Source: a virus. From it: a stretch of 25,888 bases of DNA. Shown piece after piece: positions 1 to 8,157 of this stretch; positions within the stretch are counted from its first letter, which is position 1, and every line of letters begins with the position of its first letter. The notes below the pieces were generated by a model. The model made no database searches. It was given only the letters and a program-made list of their open reading frames with translations, and was not told where the DNA came from. Both the position numbers and the translations under genes were made by a program. The DNA lies in the IMG/VR virus record IMGVR_UViG_3300027233_000018, positions 1 to 25,888 of that record; one strand, given 5' to 3'.

Positions 1-188
1 AATCAGTGTTAGAAGGGCTAAAAGAAACTTGGGCTAGCCAAGGATTTAATGCAAAAGAAATTAAAACTCTAGAAGAGGCTTGGTCTTTAACAGCGGTTAA
101 AGATAAAGACAATTACAGAGCAGATAAAAAAGCTTCGAAAGCTCTATATAAAGAAGCTAGGGCTTCTAAAGCTTCGAGACAAAAATAA
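1..188 (+). CDS. 3' end of a small basic protein, truncated by the window edge
   Basis: The reading frame is open from the first bases of the window and ends at TAA 186-188. A GTG at position 6 could be a start, but the frame continues upstream to the edge and nothing resembling the A/T-rich leaders of the other genes is visible, so I treat it as a 5'-truncated gene. About 61 residues are visible. The C-terminal half is rich in Lys, Ala and Ser (KKASKALYKEARASKASRQK) and looks helical and strongly basic, which could mean nucleic-acid contact, but that is only inference. It is followed 9 bases later by the next gene in the same direction. I do not recognise the family. Confidence 0.5.
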   Translation, partial: SVLEGLKETWASQGFNAKEIKTLEEAWSLTAVKDKDNYRADKKASKALYKEARASKASRQK

Positions 189-197
189 AAATACAGA

Positions 198-521
198 ATG
201 ATTAGTATTCAAATAGAGCCAGCAGACAATGGTGTGTTAAAATTTCTAATTGACGATAATGTTAATGGAGGTGGAGAAGAATACACGACAAGAACCGTGT
301 ATGATTTTGAAGGTATTACAGCCAGACATAACCAAGTTAAATTTCTAAAAGATTTAGTATTGGATTTGGGATTATCTACCGGAACAGAATTAGACTCTAG
401 TTGTTTAAGAATTAAAACTGAATGGGGAACTCAGTATGCCCCAAATGATACTGAACTTAAAAATAAGATTGCAGTTACTGAAAAAGAATTAAAGAGGTTG
501 CAGTCTATGTTAAAGAAATGA
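198..521 (+). CDS. hypothetical protein, 107 aa
   Basis: A 107-residue acidic-to-neutral protein with no signal peptide or membrane segment. The N-terminal half looks beta-rich (MISIQIEPADNGVLKFLIDD) and the last 25 residues form a predicted charged helix (ELKNKIAVTEKELKRLQSML) with coiled-coil spacing. The start is preceded by an A-rich leader (AAAATACAGA) and no Shine-Dalgarno site, like its neighbours. It overlaps the following gene by 4 bases (ATGA at 518-521), which implies translational coupling. Its real-gene status rests on position, spacing and codon use similar to neighbours. I do not recognise a family and assign no function. Confidence 0.7.
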   Translation: MISIQIEPADNGVLKFLIDDNVNGGGEEYTTRTVYDFEGITARHNQVKFLKDLVLDLGLSTGTELDSSCLRIKTEWGTQYAPNDTELKNKIAVTEKELKRLQSMLKK

Positions 522-925
522 CACTACAAATAGAAGGTGTTTGGTGTAAAACTAGGACTGAGTTTGAAAAATTAGCAAAGTCTGGGAATTATGATTTGAC
601 TATATCCTATTTCGATATTGTAAATAGATTAGTTAAGAGTGACCCTTATAGTGAGGAGCCATCAGATGTTATCGTATCTCTTTATATTAGAAAGTTGATT
701 AAGAAATTAATTACTGATAATGTAGAAAAGGAGAACGAGAATGCTAAGTTACTTTATATGTTTAAAAACCTAGATGGTTCTGCTATCTTAAACTTTAAAG
801 ATTTTATTAGTGACTTAACTGGTGAACCATTCGATATAGATCTAATTATTATTAACAGATGCGATTACCCTAAAAGGGGAGTTCTCAGTAAGTTTGATAA
901 TGTTAGATTTATAGACCATGATTAA
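518..925 (+). CDS. hypothetical protein, 135 aa
   Basis: A soluble 135-residue protein rich in charged residues, predicted mostly alpha-helical in its middle (about residues 48-95), with a hydrophobic beta-like strand near the end (DIDLIIINRCD). No catalytic motif is recognisable. It overlaps the gene before by 4 bases and the gene after by 8 bases, so the three genes at 198-1514 look like one translationally coupled unit. The start codon lies inside the preceding gene and has no Shine-Dalgarno site. Function unknown; small genes next to tail modules in T4-like phages include assembly chaperones as well as unrelated accessory proteins, and the sequence does not decide between these. Confidence 0.7.
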   Translation: MTLQIEGVWCKTRTEFEKLAKSGNYDLTISYFDIVNRLVKSDPYSEEPSDVIVSLYIRKLIKKLITDNVEKENENAKLLYMFKNLDGSAILNFKDFISDLTGEPFDIDLIIINRCDYPKRGVLSKFDNVRFIDHD

Positions 926-1514
926 GCATAAAGTATTTACTAAAGGTGAATATGTACAGGCTTTAATCTCATCTACACAAAACCCGAACGTACTAATTCC
1001 GGTAAGAGCCCTAATTTACGACGTTAAATTCGACGATGTAAATCCTAGGTATCAACTTCGTATAAAAAAGTTCTATGATAATATAGTCTTTTTGAAGTCT
1101 TACTTGTTTGGTGGAAGATTCATAAGAGACTTCGAAGGTAAAGAAACCCGGATTAACTTAAAGAGGCAAGAATATAAAACTGTTAAAGTTCTAGAAGATA
1201 GAGTCTTTAATGGTGATAAATGGAAACAGTATCTTATCACTGTTGATTCAGTGTTTTGTGTGAAGACCAAGGCTGAACAAGACCGCCTATTTAATAAGAT
1301 ACAAGACTTCCAAGCAGAAGTTACCTTAAAAGAACTGTATGAGCTTACTAGCCGTACTACATATACTGGTCAATATAACTTTCATAGTAAAGGTGAATAT
1401 GTAAAAGCTTTACAAAAGTTTTTAGGTGAAAGATACCCTAAAGATAATGATTGGATAGATAAAGTACTATATAGACCAGATCACAATGAATTAGACCGGG
1501 GAGAATGGGTCTAA
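918..1514 (+). CDS. hypothetical protein, 198 aa, with two KGEYV motifs
   Basis: A basic, soluble 198-residue protein of unknown family. It carries the same short motif near both ends: FTKGEYVQAL at residues 7-16 and FHSKGEYVKAL at 155-165, encoded by a 16-base identical stretch (941-956 and 1388-1403). The middle (residues 25-115) looks beta-rich. The C-terminus is polar and aromatic (residues 168-198). It overlaps the upstream gene by 8 bases and ends 55 bases before the first recognisable structural gene, so it closes the small-gene cluster. No enzyme motif, signal peptide or transmembrane segment is visible. Confidence 0.7.
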   Translation: MIKHKVFTKGEYVQALISSTQNPNVLIPVRALIYDVKFDDVNPRYQLRIKKFYDNIVFLKSYLFGGRFIRDFEGKETRINLKRQEYKTVKVLEDRVFNGDKWKQYLITVDSVFCVKTKAEQDRLFNKIQDFQAEVTLKELYELTSRTTYTGQYNFHSKGEYVKALQKFLGERYPKDNDWIDKVLYRPDHNELDRGEWV

Positions 1515-1537
1515 ATATATTATCCTGATACATAGTC

Positions 1538-1549
1538 AGATATATATAA
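1538..1549 (+). promoter_or_regulatory. candidate late promoter element AGATATATATAA
   Basis: This A/T element lies in the 55-base gap before the first structural gene, 20 bases upstream of its ATG. Similar GATATATA elements stand at 11331 and 12679, each 25-30 bases before a gene start. T4-type late promoters consist of a single TATAAATA box near -10, and the position here would leave a short leader. The base composition is A+T-rich throughout, so chance occurrence is possible. Confidence 0.35.
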
Positions 1550-1569
1550 AAAACAAATAGATTTTTAAT

Positions 1570-3384
1570 ATGAGTTTAACTAAGATTGGCACTCTACCAG
1601 GTCCTCCTACGAAGCATATTTACGAGAATTCCGATACTGGTGACAGGACGGTAAGTAATTATCCGCTAAATGGAGACGGTACTAGAGCAGGTCAGCCGAC
1701 TTCTAACGCTGAGGCTCAAGATGCTTCAGATAATGCGGCGCTAGGTGCAGATGAAACAGCTGCAGTTGATCCAGTTAATCAAGGTACTTCTGAGAACACG
1801 GCAGTTCAAGGGCCGGCAGATACAAGTGGACCTGGTATTTATGGTAGTTCTGTATTAGATTCTAGAGCTTATGAGATTAAAGATCCAGAAAAAACAATTG
1901 AAGGTGTACAAACTGTTAGATCAAAAACTAACTCATGGACATTATTAAATTATAGAAATTATGTTGGAGGTACTACGTATGGAAGTCCTGAATATGGAGA
2001 TTGGGGAACTGCAGTTGTAGGTACTGGTGCTATGGCAGCAGAAGTTTTAAATCCAACTGCCCATAGAATTGTAACACATTGTGAAGAGAATGGTGGCGTA
2101 GGTTTTTCTTATGCATATAGAGATTTCATACAAACAGAACATTATGGTCAAATATCAAATGAATACTTAATTACTTTAAGAAGGTTTTCATTCCCAGTTG
2201 GAGATGATATTGTAAATGCTAGATCTTATGACGAGAGTGGTGCTGAATTAGATATTTCAGAACCGGATTTAGCTAGAGCTGTGACATGGTTATCACCAGC
2301 GTTAGGAAATGACTTAAAAGAAATACTTTCATTCGGTACTGGATTTGGATGGGAAGAAATTCAATCGTCTGTACAAACTGCATCTGGTGGTAGTAAAGAA
2401 AAGAGAAGAGGTACAATTGGTGCTTTAATTGACGGTAATCCGATTTCCAAAGCTGCAGAGGCTGGTGCAAATGGATATACTGCTTCAGAATCTGATCGTA
2501 TTAATACAATAGGACAACATGATGCACTAGGAGACACATATCCAAATATGGTATATGGACCTTACAATGCTATTAAAAGCGTACTAGCTAGAAATGATAA
2601 AGGTCTTAAATTTGATAATGAATTTAAACTTAACTTTTATTATGACTTAAGAGGATTTGACAATACATCGCCAAAGGTAGTCTTTATGGATGTAATATCA
2701 AACCTATTAGCAATAACATATAACAATGCTCCTTTCTGGGGTGGTGCTGTTAGACACACTGGTGGTAATGGTTCTACTGGTAAACCTTTTGGTGATTTTG
2801 ATAAATTAAAGTCTGGTGATTATTCTGGTTATTTAGGATCAGTAGTTACTCAATTAAAATCTACACTAGGTGCTGGATTTGATGATTTAGGTAAAGCTGC
2901 ATCTGGATTAATGAATGGTAAAGGACTTAATGCCTTAGGTGATTCTAAGATTTTAGATAACATGATTGGTGGAGCCTTAATGAAACATTTAGGTTCTCCT
3001 TCTGGTGGTGATATTATTAAAGCATTCTTAACAGGAGATCCAACAGGACAATGGCATTTAACAGTAGGTAATCCTATGAACCCGATGTTAGTTTGTGGTA
3101 ACCTGTGTTTAGAAAATGCTAAATTTGAATTTGATGGCCCATTAGGTTATGAAGGCTTTCCTAGTAAATTAAAAATGGAAGTAACTTTAAAACCTGGTAG
3201 ACCTAGAGATAAATCAGAAATTGAATCTATGTTTAACGCAGGTAGAGGTAGAATGTACTTACAACCAGAAGTTGAAGGCAAATCATTAGACGATGTATTA
3301 GATATGTCGGCATACGGAAATAAAGACAGAAGCAGGTTAACGCCAGATAGAGCGTTACGTAACTCTGACATGGCAGCAGGATAA
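1570..3384 (+). CDS. virion structural protein, probable tail-tube/baseplate junction component
   Basis: A 604-residue protein opening the structural block. Residues 1-90 are low in complexity (Gly, Ala, Asp, Thr, Asn) and probably flexible. The central part (residues about 100-390) is aromatic and beta-rich. A second flexible Gly-rich stretch lies at about 395-485. The C-terminal part from about residue 490 contains GQWHLTVGNPMNPM, then GPLGYEGFPSKLKMEVTLKP and RPRDKSEIESMFNAGRGRMY. A pattern like this, with a tube-like beta sheet followed by RPRDK and MFN.GRGR, recurs in structural proteins of contractile tails as far as I recall. The role next to the tail tube (gp48/gp54 or hub-associated) is inferred from position directly before gp53-, gp27- and gp5-like genes. 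No enzyme motif is visible. The stop is followed one base later by the next ATG. Confidence 0.6.
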   Translation: MSLTKIGTLPGPPTKHIYENSDTGDRTVSNYPLNGDGTRAGQPTSNAEAQDASDNAALGADETAAVDPVNQGTSENTAVQGPADTSGPGIYGSSVLDSRAYEIKDPEKTIEGVQTVRSKTNSWTLLNYRNYVGGTTYGSPEYGDWGTAVVGTGAMAAEVLNPTAHRIVTHCEENGGVGFSYAYRDFIQTEHYGQISNEYLITLRRFSFPVGDDIVNARSYDESGAELDISEPDLARAVTWLSPALGNDLKEILSFGTGFGWEEIQSSVQTASGGSKEKRRGTIGALIDGNPISKAAEAGANGYTASESDRINTIGQHDALGDTYPNMVYGPYNAIKSVLARNDKGLKFDNEFKLNFYYDLRGFDNTSPKVVFMDVISNLLAITYNNAPFWGGAVRHTGGNGSTGKPFGDFDKLKSGDYSGYLGSVVTQLKSTLGAGFDDLGKAASGLMNGKGLNALGDSKILDNMIGGALMKHLGSPSGGDIIKAFLTGDPTGQWHLTVGNPMNPMLVCGNLCLENAKFEFDGPLGYEGFPSKLKMEVTLKPGRPRDKSEIESMFNAGRGRMYLQPEVEGKSLDDVLDMSAYGNKDRSRLTPDRALRNSDMAAG

Positions 3385-3385
3385 T

Positions 3386-4351
3386 ATGAATTTTAGATCA
3401 CTAAGAAATAAAACACAAGGAGACGGCAAATATATTTTTGCTCAACCGTCTATGCTTTTTAGAAATAAAGCATTAGTCAATAGAGGCTTGCGCCTACATA
3501 TAGTTAGAGAAGATGAGGTTACAAGACCTGATTTAATAGCTTTAGAATATTATGGCGATCAAACTAAAACTGATTTAATTCTAAAATGGAATGGTATTTC
3601 GGATCCATTTGGTTTACAGCCAGGGGATGAATTAATTATACCACCATCTGGAGTTGCTTTTACTAAATTAGAGAGACCCTCTGCTTCAGAAGATAATAAG
3701 ATAAAGAATCAATTCTTACAGAGCAAGAGGTTTACTAAAAAAGATCAAAGAAGACTAGATGCTTTAAAAAAGAAATACAACAAAGAAGTATTACTACCTC
3801 CTAATGTTATTCCATTGGGACAGAAAAACTATAAGTTTGATAAAGACGGTAATATTATCTTTGGTGCGCAGGCTCAAAATGGCCCTGTTAATCCAAGGTC
3901 AGGTGGAAATGCAACCGGAGGTTCTGGTGGAAGCGGAAGCGGAAATGGTACAGGATCCGGTGGAACTGATGCAGTAGTTGATGAAATATTTAACGATTTA
4001 GGACAGGACTTAAGAGACAGTGTTTTAGCATCACAAGGATCTGGAAACGGATCGGGCTCAGGTGGAAACGGATCAGGTTCAGGTAATGGTAAAGGATTAA
4101 CTGAAACCCAATTAAACAACTTATTAGATAACAAGTCAGGTGGAAGTGGCCGTGGAAATGGATCTGGAAACGGAACTGGTTCAGGTGGAAACGGATCTGG
4201 AACTGGAAATGGAACTGGAAATGGAACTGGATCTGGAAGAGGTACTGGAAATACAGCAACAAATACAGGTAACAACAATAATTCGGGATCAGCTCCATCG
4301 GGTAGTAATAATGCATCAGGAGTTTCTAACGACGGAGCACCTTGTAATTAA
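3386..4351 (+). CDS. baseplate wedge protein, gp53-like (LysM-like domain) with Gly/Ser/Asn-rich tail
   Basis: A 321-residue protein. Residues about 15-95 match the pattern of T4 gp53-type wedge proteins, which contain a LysM-like fold: HIVREDEVTRPDLIALEYYG, then DLILKWNGISDPFGLQPGDE and LIIPP. In T4 gp53 joins neighbouring baseplate wedges. T4 gp53 is about 196 residues, so this one has a long extension. Residues 100-165 are Lys-rich and polar. Residues 170-321 are a low-complexity Gly/Ser/Asn/Thr tract interrupted by two short helix-like islands, DAVVDEIFNDLGQDLRDSVL (195-214) and LTETQLNNLLDN (238-249). The start at 3386 follows the upstream stop by one base (GATAATATG). The - strand frames under the Gly-rich part are Pro-rich mirror artefacts. 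Confidence 0.72.
   Translation: MNFRSLRNKTQGDGKYIFAQPSMLFRNKALVNRGLRLHIVREDEVTRPDLIALEYYGDQTKTDLILKWNGISDPFGLQPGDELIIPPSGVAFTKLERPSASEDNKIKNQFLQSKRFTKKDQRRLDALKKKYNKEVLLPPNVIPLGQKNYKFDKDGNIIFGAQAQNGPVNPRSGGNATGGSGGSGSGNGTGSGGTDAVVDEIFNDLGQDLRDSVLASQGSGNGSGSGGNGSGSGNGKGLTETQLNNLLDNKSGGSGRGNGSGNGTGSGGNGSGTGNGTGNGTGSGRGTGNTATNTGNNNNSGSAPSGSNNASGVSNDGAPCN
3901..4257 (+). repeat. degenerate GGN-rich repeat tract encoding GSGNGTGSGG-type units
   Basis: Within the gp53-like gene, three blocks (about 3901-3966, 4036-4098 and 4135-4257) consist of irregular tandem GGA/TCT/GGT/AAC/ACT codons that encode Gly-Ser-Gly-Asn-Gly-Thr units. The units are not exact copies, so they have diverged or been selected at protein level. 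Two unique segments of 30-60 bases separate the blocks. Confidence 0.75.
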
Positions 4352-4360
4352 TATTAAAGA

Positions 4361-5875
4361 ATGGAATTAGAAAATCACATTTTAGCGGTTGTAGAACCGG
4401 CAATACTCCCAACGGAAATCAAGATGGACGCACTGGCTGAAGAATCTGGTGAGAACGTAGATAAACAATCAAAAGAGATTGGTGGGTTTGAACCATTTAT
4501 TTTATGTAATGGTGTTCAAGTAACGTCAAATGAAATAGAAAGTGTTGCATTAGAATTAAAAGGGCAAATACCTAGATGTACTGTAAGTTTTGATGATTCA
4601 CATGGTGCCTTTAAAGTAGACTCTATGCCAAGAGATGGTGACTTCTTTACAATTCTTTTAAACTCAAAACACCAAGAGACTTTTAAATCAGTCCACATGG
4701 ATTTTGATATTACAGAAATTAAAACTGAAGCAGACAATGCTAATACACCAGGAGGTAGTATGATTACATTGAATGGTATTGCTAAAATACCTAGATTATT
4801 CGCAGAAGACTGCCAGGTATTAGATTCTGATACTTCTTTAAATCATTTAGAAACTATTGTTAGAGATTTAGAAATAGGTCTTGCTACAAATGTAGATTCT
4901 ACTGATGATGCTCAGCCTAGAATACAAGCTTATGATTCTTATCTTACTTTTATTAAATCAATTGTACAAGACTCATATATTTCTGACGATTCTTTTGTTA
5001 AATTTTATATAGACCAATATTACTATTTAAATTTTATAGATATTAATAAGATCTTTAATTCACCTAGCCCAAAATTAGATGAAGTAATGACAGTATTAAC
5101 TGGATTTGCAGAATCTGAAGGCAAGAAAGCGGGAAATGAAGATGCAACTGATTCTGATAATGTAGAAGTACCTCTATTGTTAACTAACCATAAAGACCTT
5201 TCAGGTTTAACCTGTTTTATTAATTCTTATGAACTAGTGAATAACTCATCTACAGTTAGTCTTAAGGCAGGGTATGCTAGAACGGCTCAGATATATGATA
5301 ATAACTCTGATTCTGGAGATAGATTTCAAGAATTTACAATTGAGCCTTTAGTAACAGAAGAATTATCTGAACTTGATGAACCATTAAGAGGAAATAGAAA
5401 AGATGAGCGCTATAAAGATCAAGTTAAGTTTAAATACATGGGCAGACAAAACGCCGGTGATGATGGGCTAGGTAATACTCATTCTAATGCTATTTACACT
5501 AAACTACATGACGCTCAAAATAACATGGAAATAGAAAAGATGAAGTTAATAGTTGATGTAGTTGGCTTTAACCCATCCATATATAAGTTTTGTAAAATAC
5601 CAATAGTAATGTATCATTATGATGGAGTAAAAATAGAGGCTGAACAAAAAGCAGACCAAAAGAGAGAAGAGGCTGGTTTAACAGAAAGACCTCTAGGTGC
5701 TGGAAAGCCAGATGGTGATCAAAATGACTTGACTCAAATGATGGACAAATTTATTTCAGGCTATTATATAGTAGAGAATATTGATTACTTATACGATAAA
5801 GAAGAGGCTATTACAACTAAGCTAACTCTAATTAGAAGAGAATGGCCTAGTAGATCTGCTAATTTAGCAGAATAA
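4361..5875 (+). CDS. baseplate hub protein, gp27-like
   Basis: A 504-residue protein of the size and layout of phage baseplate hub proteins (T4 gp27 has 391 residues; P2 gpD and VgrG share the fold). Residues about 45-160 form the first beta domain with a typical hub opening (FEPFILCNGVQVTSNEIES). The middle contains the helical segment YDSYLTFIKSIVQDSYISDD and an aromatic stretch ending in INKIF (residues about 190-235). The C-terminus ends with GYYIVENIDYLYDKEEAITT, then LTLIRREWP, a closing strand pair commonly seen in hub proteins. Residues 430-470 are charged and likely a flexible loop. It stands between the gp53-like wedge gene and the gp48/54- and gp5-like genes, which supports the hub role: a trimer on which the spike and the tube are mounted. 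Identification is by pattern, not by alignment. Confidence 0.65.
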   Translation: MELENHILAVVEPAILPTEIKMDALAEESGENVDKQSKEIGGFEPFILCNGVQVTSNEIESVALELKGQIPRCTVSFDDSHGAFKVDSMPRDGDFFTILLNSKHQETFKSVHMDFDITEIKTEADNANTPGGSMITLNGIAKIPRLFAEDCQVLDSDTSLNHLETIVRDLEIGLATNVDSTDDAQPRIQAYDSYLTFIKSIVQDSYISDDSFVKFYIDQYYYLNFIDINKIFNSPSPKLDEVMTVLTGFAESEGKKAGNEDATDSDNVEVPLLLTNHKDLSGLTCFINSYELVNNSSTVSLKAGYARTAQIYDNNSDSGDRFQEFTIEPLVTEELSELDEPLRGNRKDERYKDQVKFKYMGRQNAGDDGLGNTHSNAIYTKLHDAQNNMEIEKMKLIVDVVGFNPSIYKFCKIPIVMYHYDGVKIEAEQKADQKREEAGLTERPLGAGKPDGDQNDLTQMMDKFISGYYIVENIDYLYDKEEAITTKLTLIRREWPSRSANLAE

Positions 5876-5881
5876 AATAAA

Positions 5882-5894
5882 AGCTAGATAAATA
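5882..5894 (+). promoter_or_regulatory. A/T leader AGCTAGATAAATA, shared with position 10951
   Basis: This 13-base sequence ends 4 bases before the ATG at 5899. The same 13 bases recur at 10951-10963, 6 bases before the ATG at 10970. The core ATAAATA also precedes the starts at 8158, 15258 and 20167. It resembles the T4 late box TATAAATA, but it lies so close to the ATG that a promoter here would start transcription at or past the start codon. An A-rich translation-initiation element therefore seems more likely. Confidence 0.4.
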
Positions 5895-5898
5895 TAAC

Positions 5899-7446
5899 AT
5901 GGCTGAAAAAGATAACAGCAGAAATGCATTTAGAAAAGGAGCGAGAAGCGCTAAGATCCATGAAGATCCTACGTACTTGTCTTTTATGATTTTGTTTCAC
6001 GCGAACGATCATTCGAGTGAGGCCCATTCGCCCCTATTAAATGGTGAAGCAGAGAGATATTTAAGGAATGTTGTTAGAACAGACTTGGGTGACATATATG
6101 CTAATAATTTAGCCACTTTTAATAGAGTATTACTAAAGGTTAACAGAGAATTGCCTTGGTTTTGGCAAGGGCTTAAAGGTGTTGAAAAGGCTATGACTTA
6201 TGGCGATATGAAAGAGCCATGGAGAGGAAATGATAAACCACAACTAGAAATTGAATGTTTAGAAGAGAATGTTGAATTAACAGCAATAGGTCTTATGGAA
6301 TTATACAAGAACTCTTGTTTTGATTTAGATCGATACGTAGAGATTGTTCCTAAAAACTTAAGAGAGTTCTCAATGGATATTTACTTTTCAGAAATAAGAA
6401 CTTTTCAAAAAGATACAGATGCTAGAAACTTAGGAATTACAGATAACCCAGATTCTAGAATTAATTCATCAGGATCAGATGCTAAGACTGTAAAGGATAT
6501 TCATCCAGTATTTAATTCAAACCTAGTCGGCATGGGTGCTGATTCTAGGCCTTTCGTGGCATTAAGATTTACACATTGTGAATTTGACATTGATTCTATT
6601 GCAGATTACTTTGCAGATATGAGTAGAAACCCAGAGGCTAAAAAACCCACTCTTAAAATAAAGTGGGGAACTTGTAGACCTCTTGGTGCAAGAATAGGTC
6701 CAAATATGTTTAATGAAAACAGAGACGCTGGACTAGTAACTACAGGGCAGCCTGTAAATGATGCTACTGATCCAAGCCAAATACCATTAAATACAGTTAG
6801 TCCTAATGCTCAACAGAATGTTAGCTCAATGGATTCATTAACTAATGTACATGATGCTTCTGATCCTAGGGCACAATCTGTAACTGAAAGAAAAAGAATT
6901 GGACTTAAAGATCTAGCAAAAGATACAATAGGTAGTATTAAAGATGATATTCAAGATACTGCAGCAGGTTTAGTAGCTGGAGTAACAAATGCTATTGATA
7001 GTTTTAGCCTACAACCAAATGGAATTGGTAATGTACATGGTACACAAATCGGTGGTTTTGCAGGTAATCTATTAGATAGTGCCGTTGGTAATTTAAAAGG
7101 CAAATTATTATTAGATAATGTACATGGTGCTGGTGGATTAGGTAGTATACAAGATGCTATTAATGGCGGTCTAATTAATGCCGTTGGTAATTTAATCCAA
7201 GGCCAACTTAATAGCGGTGGAAGTGCTGCAAGTGCATTTGCAAGCGGTGGCGGCGGTTCTGGCGTTGGTGATAGAATACATGAATTTGCAATCGATAGTA
7301 CACCAGATGGTAACTTAAACGCTAATGTAAACGATCCAATTGCTCAAAAACAAGCAGGTCCATTAAATGATAATGTACACGGAGGTGTTAATACAGGAAT
7401 AGACTCAACACCAGACGGTAACTTAAACAGCAATATACATGAATGA
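5899..7446 (+). CDS. tail structural protein, gp48/gp54-like candidate, with repetitive C-terminus
   Basis: A 515-residue protein in two parts. Residues 1-270 look like a folded beta-rich domain, with TYLSFMILFHAND (25-37), EFSMDIYFSEIRTF (156-169) and a closing segment RPFVALRFTHCEFDIDS (217-233) followed by PTLKIKWGTCRPLGARIGP. Such strand patterns recall tail-tube-fold proteins such as T4 gp54/gp48/gp19, which link hub and tube. From residue about 300 the sequence is low in complexity, with recurring NVHG (378, 407, 492), AVGNL (395, 428) and IDSTPDGNLN (465-474 and 501-510), plus a Gly/Ser run at 439-457. This part is likely extended or fibrous. The last codons overlap the gp5-like gene by 8 bases, implying coupled synthesis with the spike. 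The specific gp48/gp54 assignment is inference. Confidence 0.55.
   Translation: MAEKDNSRNAFRKGARSAKIHEDPTYLSFMILFHANDHSSEAHSPLLNGEAERYLRNVVRTDLGDIYANNLATFNRVLLKVNRELPWFWQGLKGVEKAMTYGDMKEPWRGNDKPQLEIECLEENVELTAIGLMELYKNSCFDLDRYVEIVPKNLREFSMDIYFSEIRTFQKDTDARNLGITDNPDSRINSSGSDAKTVKDIHPVFNSNLVGMGADSRPFVALRFTHCEFDIDSIADYFADMSRNPEAKKPTLKIKWGTCRPLGARIGPNMFNENRDAGLVTTGQPVNDATDPSQIPLNTVSPNAQQNVSSMDSLTNVHDASDPRAQSVTERKRIGLKDLAKDTIGSIKDDIQDTAAGLVAGVTNAIDSFSLQPNGIGNVHGTQIGGFAGNLLDSAVGNLKGKLLLDNVHGAGGLGSIQDAINGGLINAVGNLIQGQLNSGGSAASAFASGGGGSGVGDRIHEFAIDSTPDGNLNANVNDPIAQKQAGPLNDNVHGGVNTGIDSTPDGNLNSNIHE
7291..7428 (+). repeat. duplicated coding unit for IDSTPDGNLN
   Basis: The segments 7291-7320 and 7399-7428, in the same frame of one gene, both encode IDSTPDGNLN but differ at several third codon positions. 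The protein repeat has therefore been kept while the DNA diverged, which points to selection on the peptide rather than to a recent duplication. Confidence 0.7.
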
Positions 7447-8155
7447 TAAAGAACTTTTCAAAGATAATATTCGAGAAACACATTGGCTCGGAGAAGTAGT
7501 TATCAATGAAGATCCACTACTGCAGGGTAGAGTGCGCGTAAAAGTTTTCGGTAAATTTGATAAATTAACAGATGACGCTATTCCATGGGCAACTCCTATG
7601 AATAGGGATCAGGTTGGTGCGCATGCAGTTCCTAGAGTTGGAGATGTTGTTGCAGTTAGATTTGATAACGGTAACATTTATCACCCAGAATACTGGTTTC
7701 AAGTAGATCAAAACGAAGACTTAAAGGGAGACATCTTAGAGGCATCTGATGCACCGCATGATGTAATTAGTTTAGTCTACGATGCAGAACGTAACGTAAG
7801 AATTTACCACTCACCAGAAGATGGCCTAGTCATTACAAGAGGCGAGGGTAAAAAAGAAAGACCTATCATTCAATTAGACGAAGAAGGCATTATTAAGATC
7901 TCAACTGATAATAAGATCTTTATGGATTGTGGAGATATATTTGTATCTAATACAGGGGAAGGCGGAGCAGATGAAACTGAACCGGCGGTAAGAGGTCAAT
8001 CTCTACAAGATTGGTTACAAGCCCTATTAGATGATTACAATGCACATATCCATCCAACAGGAGTTGGACCATCAGGTCCACCAATGCCACCAACACCGGC
8101 AACTGTTGCAAAATTATCTAGCACACATATTAAGTATCAACAAAAGAATAAATAA
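7439..8155 (+). CDS. baseplate central spike / assembly protein V, gp5-like OB-fold, no lysozyme domain
   Basis: A 238-residue spike protein. Residues 14-92 have the classical gp5/gpV N-terminal OB-fold pattern: HWLGEVVINEDPLLQGRVRV, DDAIPWATPM, HAVPRVGDVVAVRF and HPEYWFQ. Residues about 105-170 form short repeating strands (VRIYHSPEDGLVITRG, IIQLDEEGIIKIST, KIFMDCGDIFVSN), consistent with a trimeric beta-helix needle. Residues 183-218 contain RGQSLQDWLQALLDDYNAHI then HPTGVGPSGPPMPP, a common ending of phage puncturing devices. The HIH pair (203-205) could bind metal, as the HxH iron site does in P2-type spike tips. The protein would pierce the outer membrane after sheath contraction. Unlike T4 gp5 (575 residues) it has no lysozyme domain. 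It overlaps the upstream gene by 8 bases. Confidence 0.85.
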   Translation: MNDKELFKDNIRETHWLGEVVINEDPLLQGRVRVKVFGKFDKLTDDAIPWATPMNRDQVGAHAVPRVGDVVAVRFDNGNIYHPEYWFQVDQNEDLKGDILEASDAPHDVISLVYDAERNVRIYHSPEDGLVITRGEGKKERPIIQLDEEGIIKISTDNKIFMDCGDIFVSNTGEGGADETEPAVRGQSLQDWLQALLDDYNAHIHPTGVGPSGPPMPPTPATVAKLSSTHIKYQQKNK

Positions 8156-8157
8156 CT

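Noticed and set aside
115-521. Programmed frameshift (tail-assembly-chaperone type) between the first small genes
   Set aside because: No slippery heptamer with a following structure is evident at 480-521, and no tape-measure gene is near.
3874-4316. Two long - strand frames and a + strand frame (4140-4370) under the Gly-rich region
   Set aside because: They are Pro/Phe-rich or Glu/Leu-repeat translations of the GGN-rich tract of the gp53-like gene, without leaders of their own; mirror artefacts of low-complexity coding DNA.
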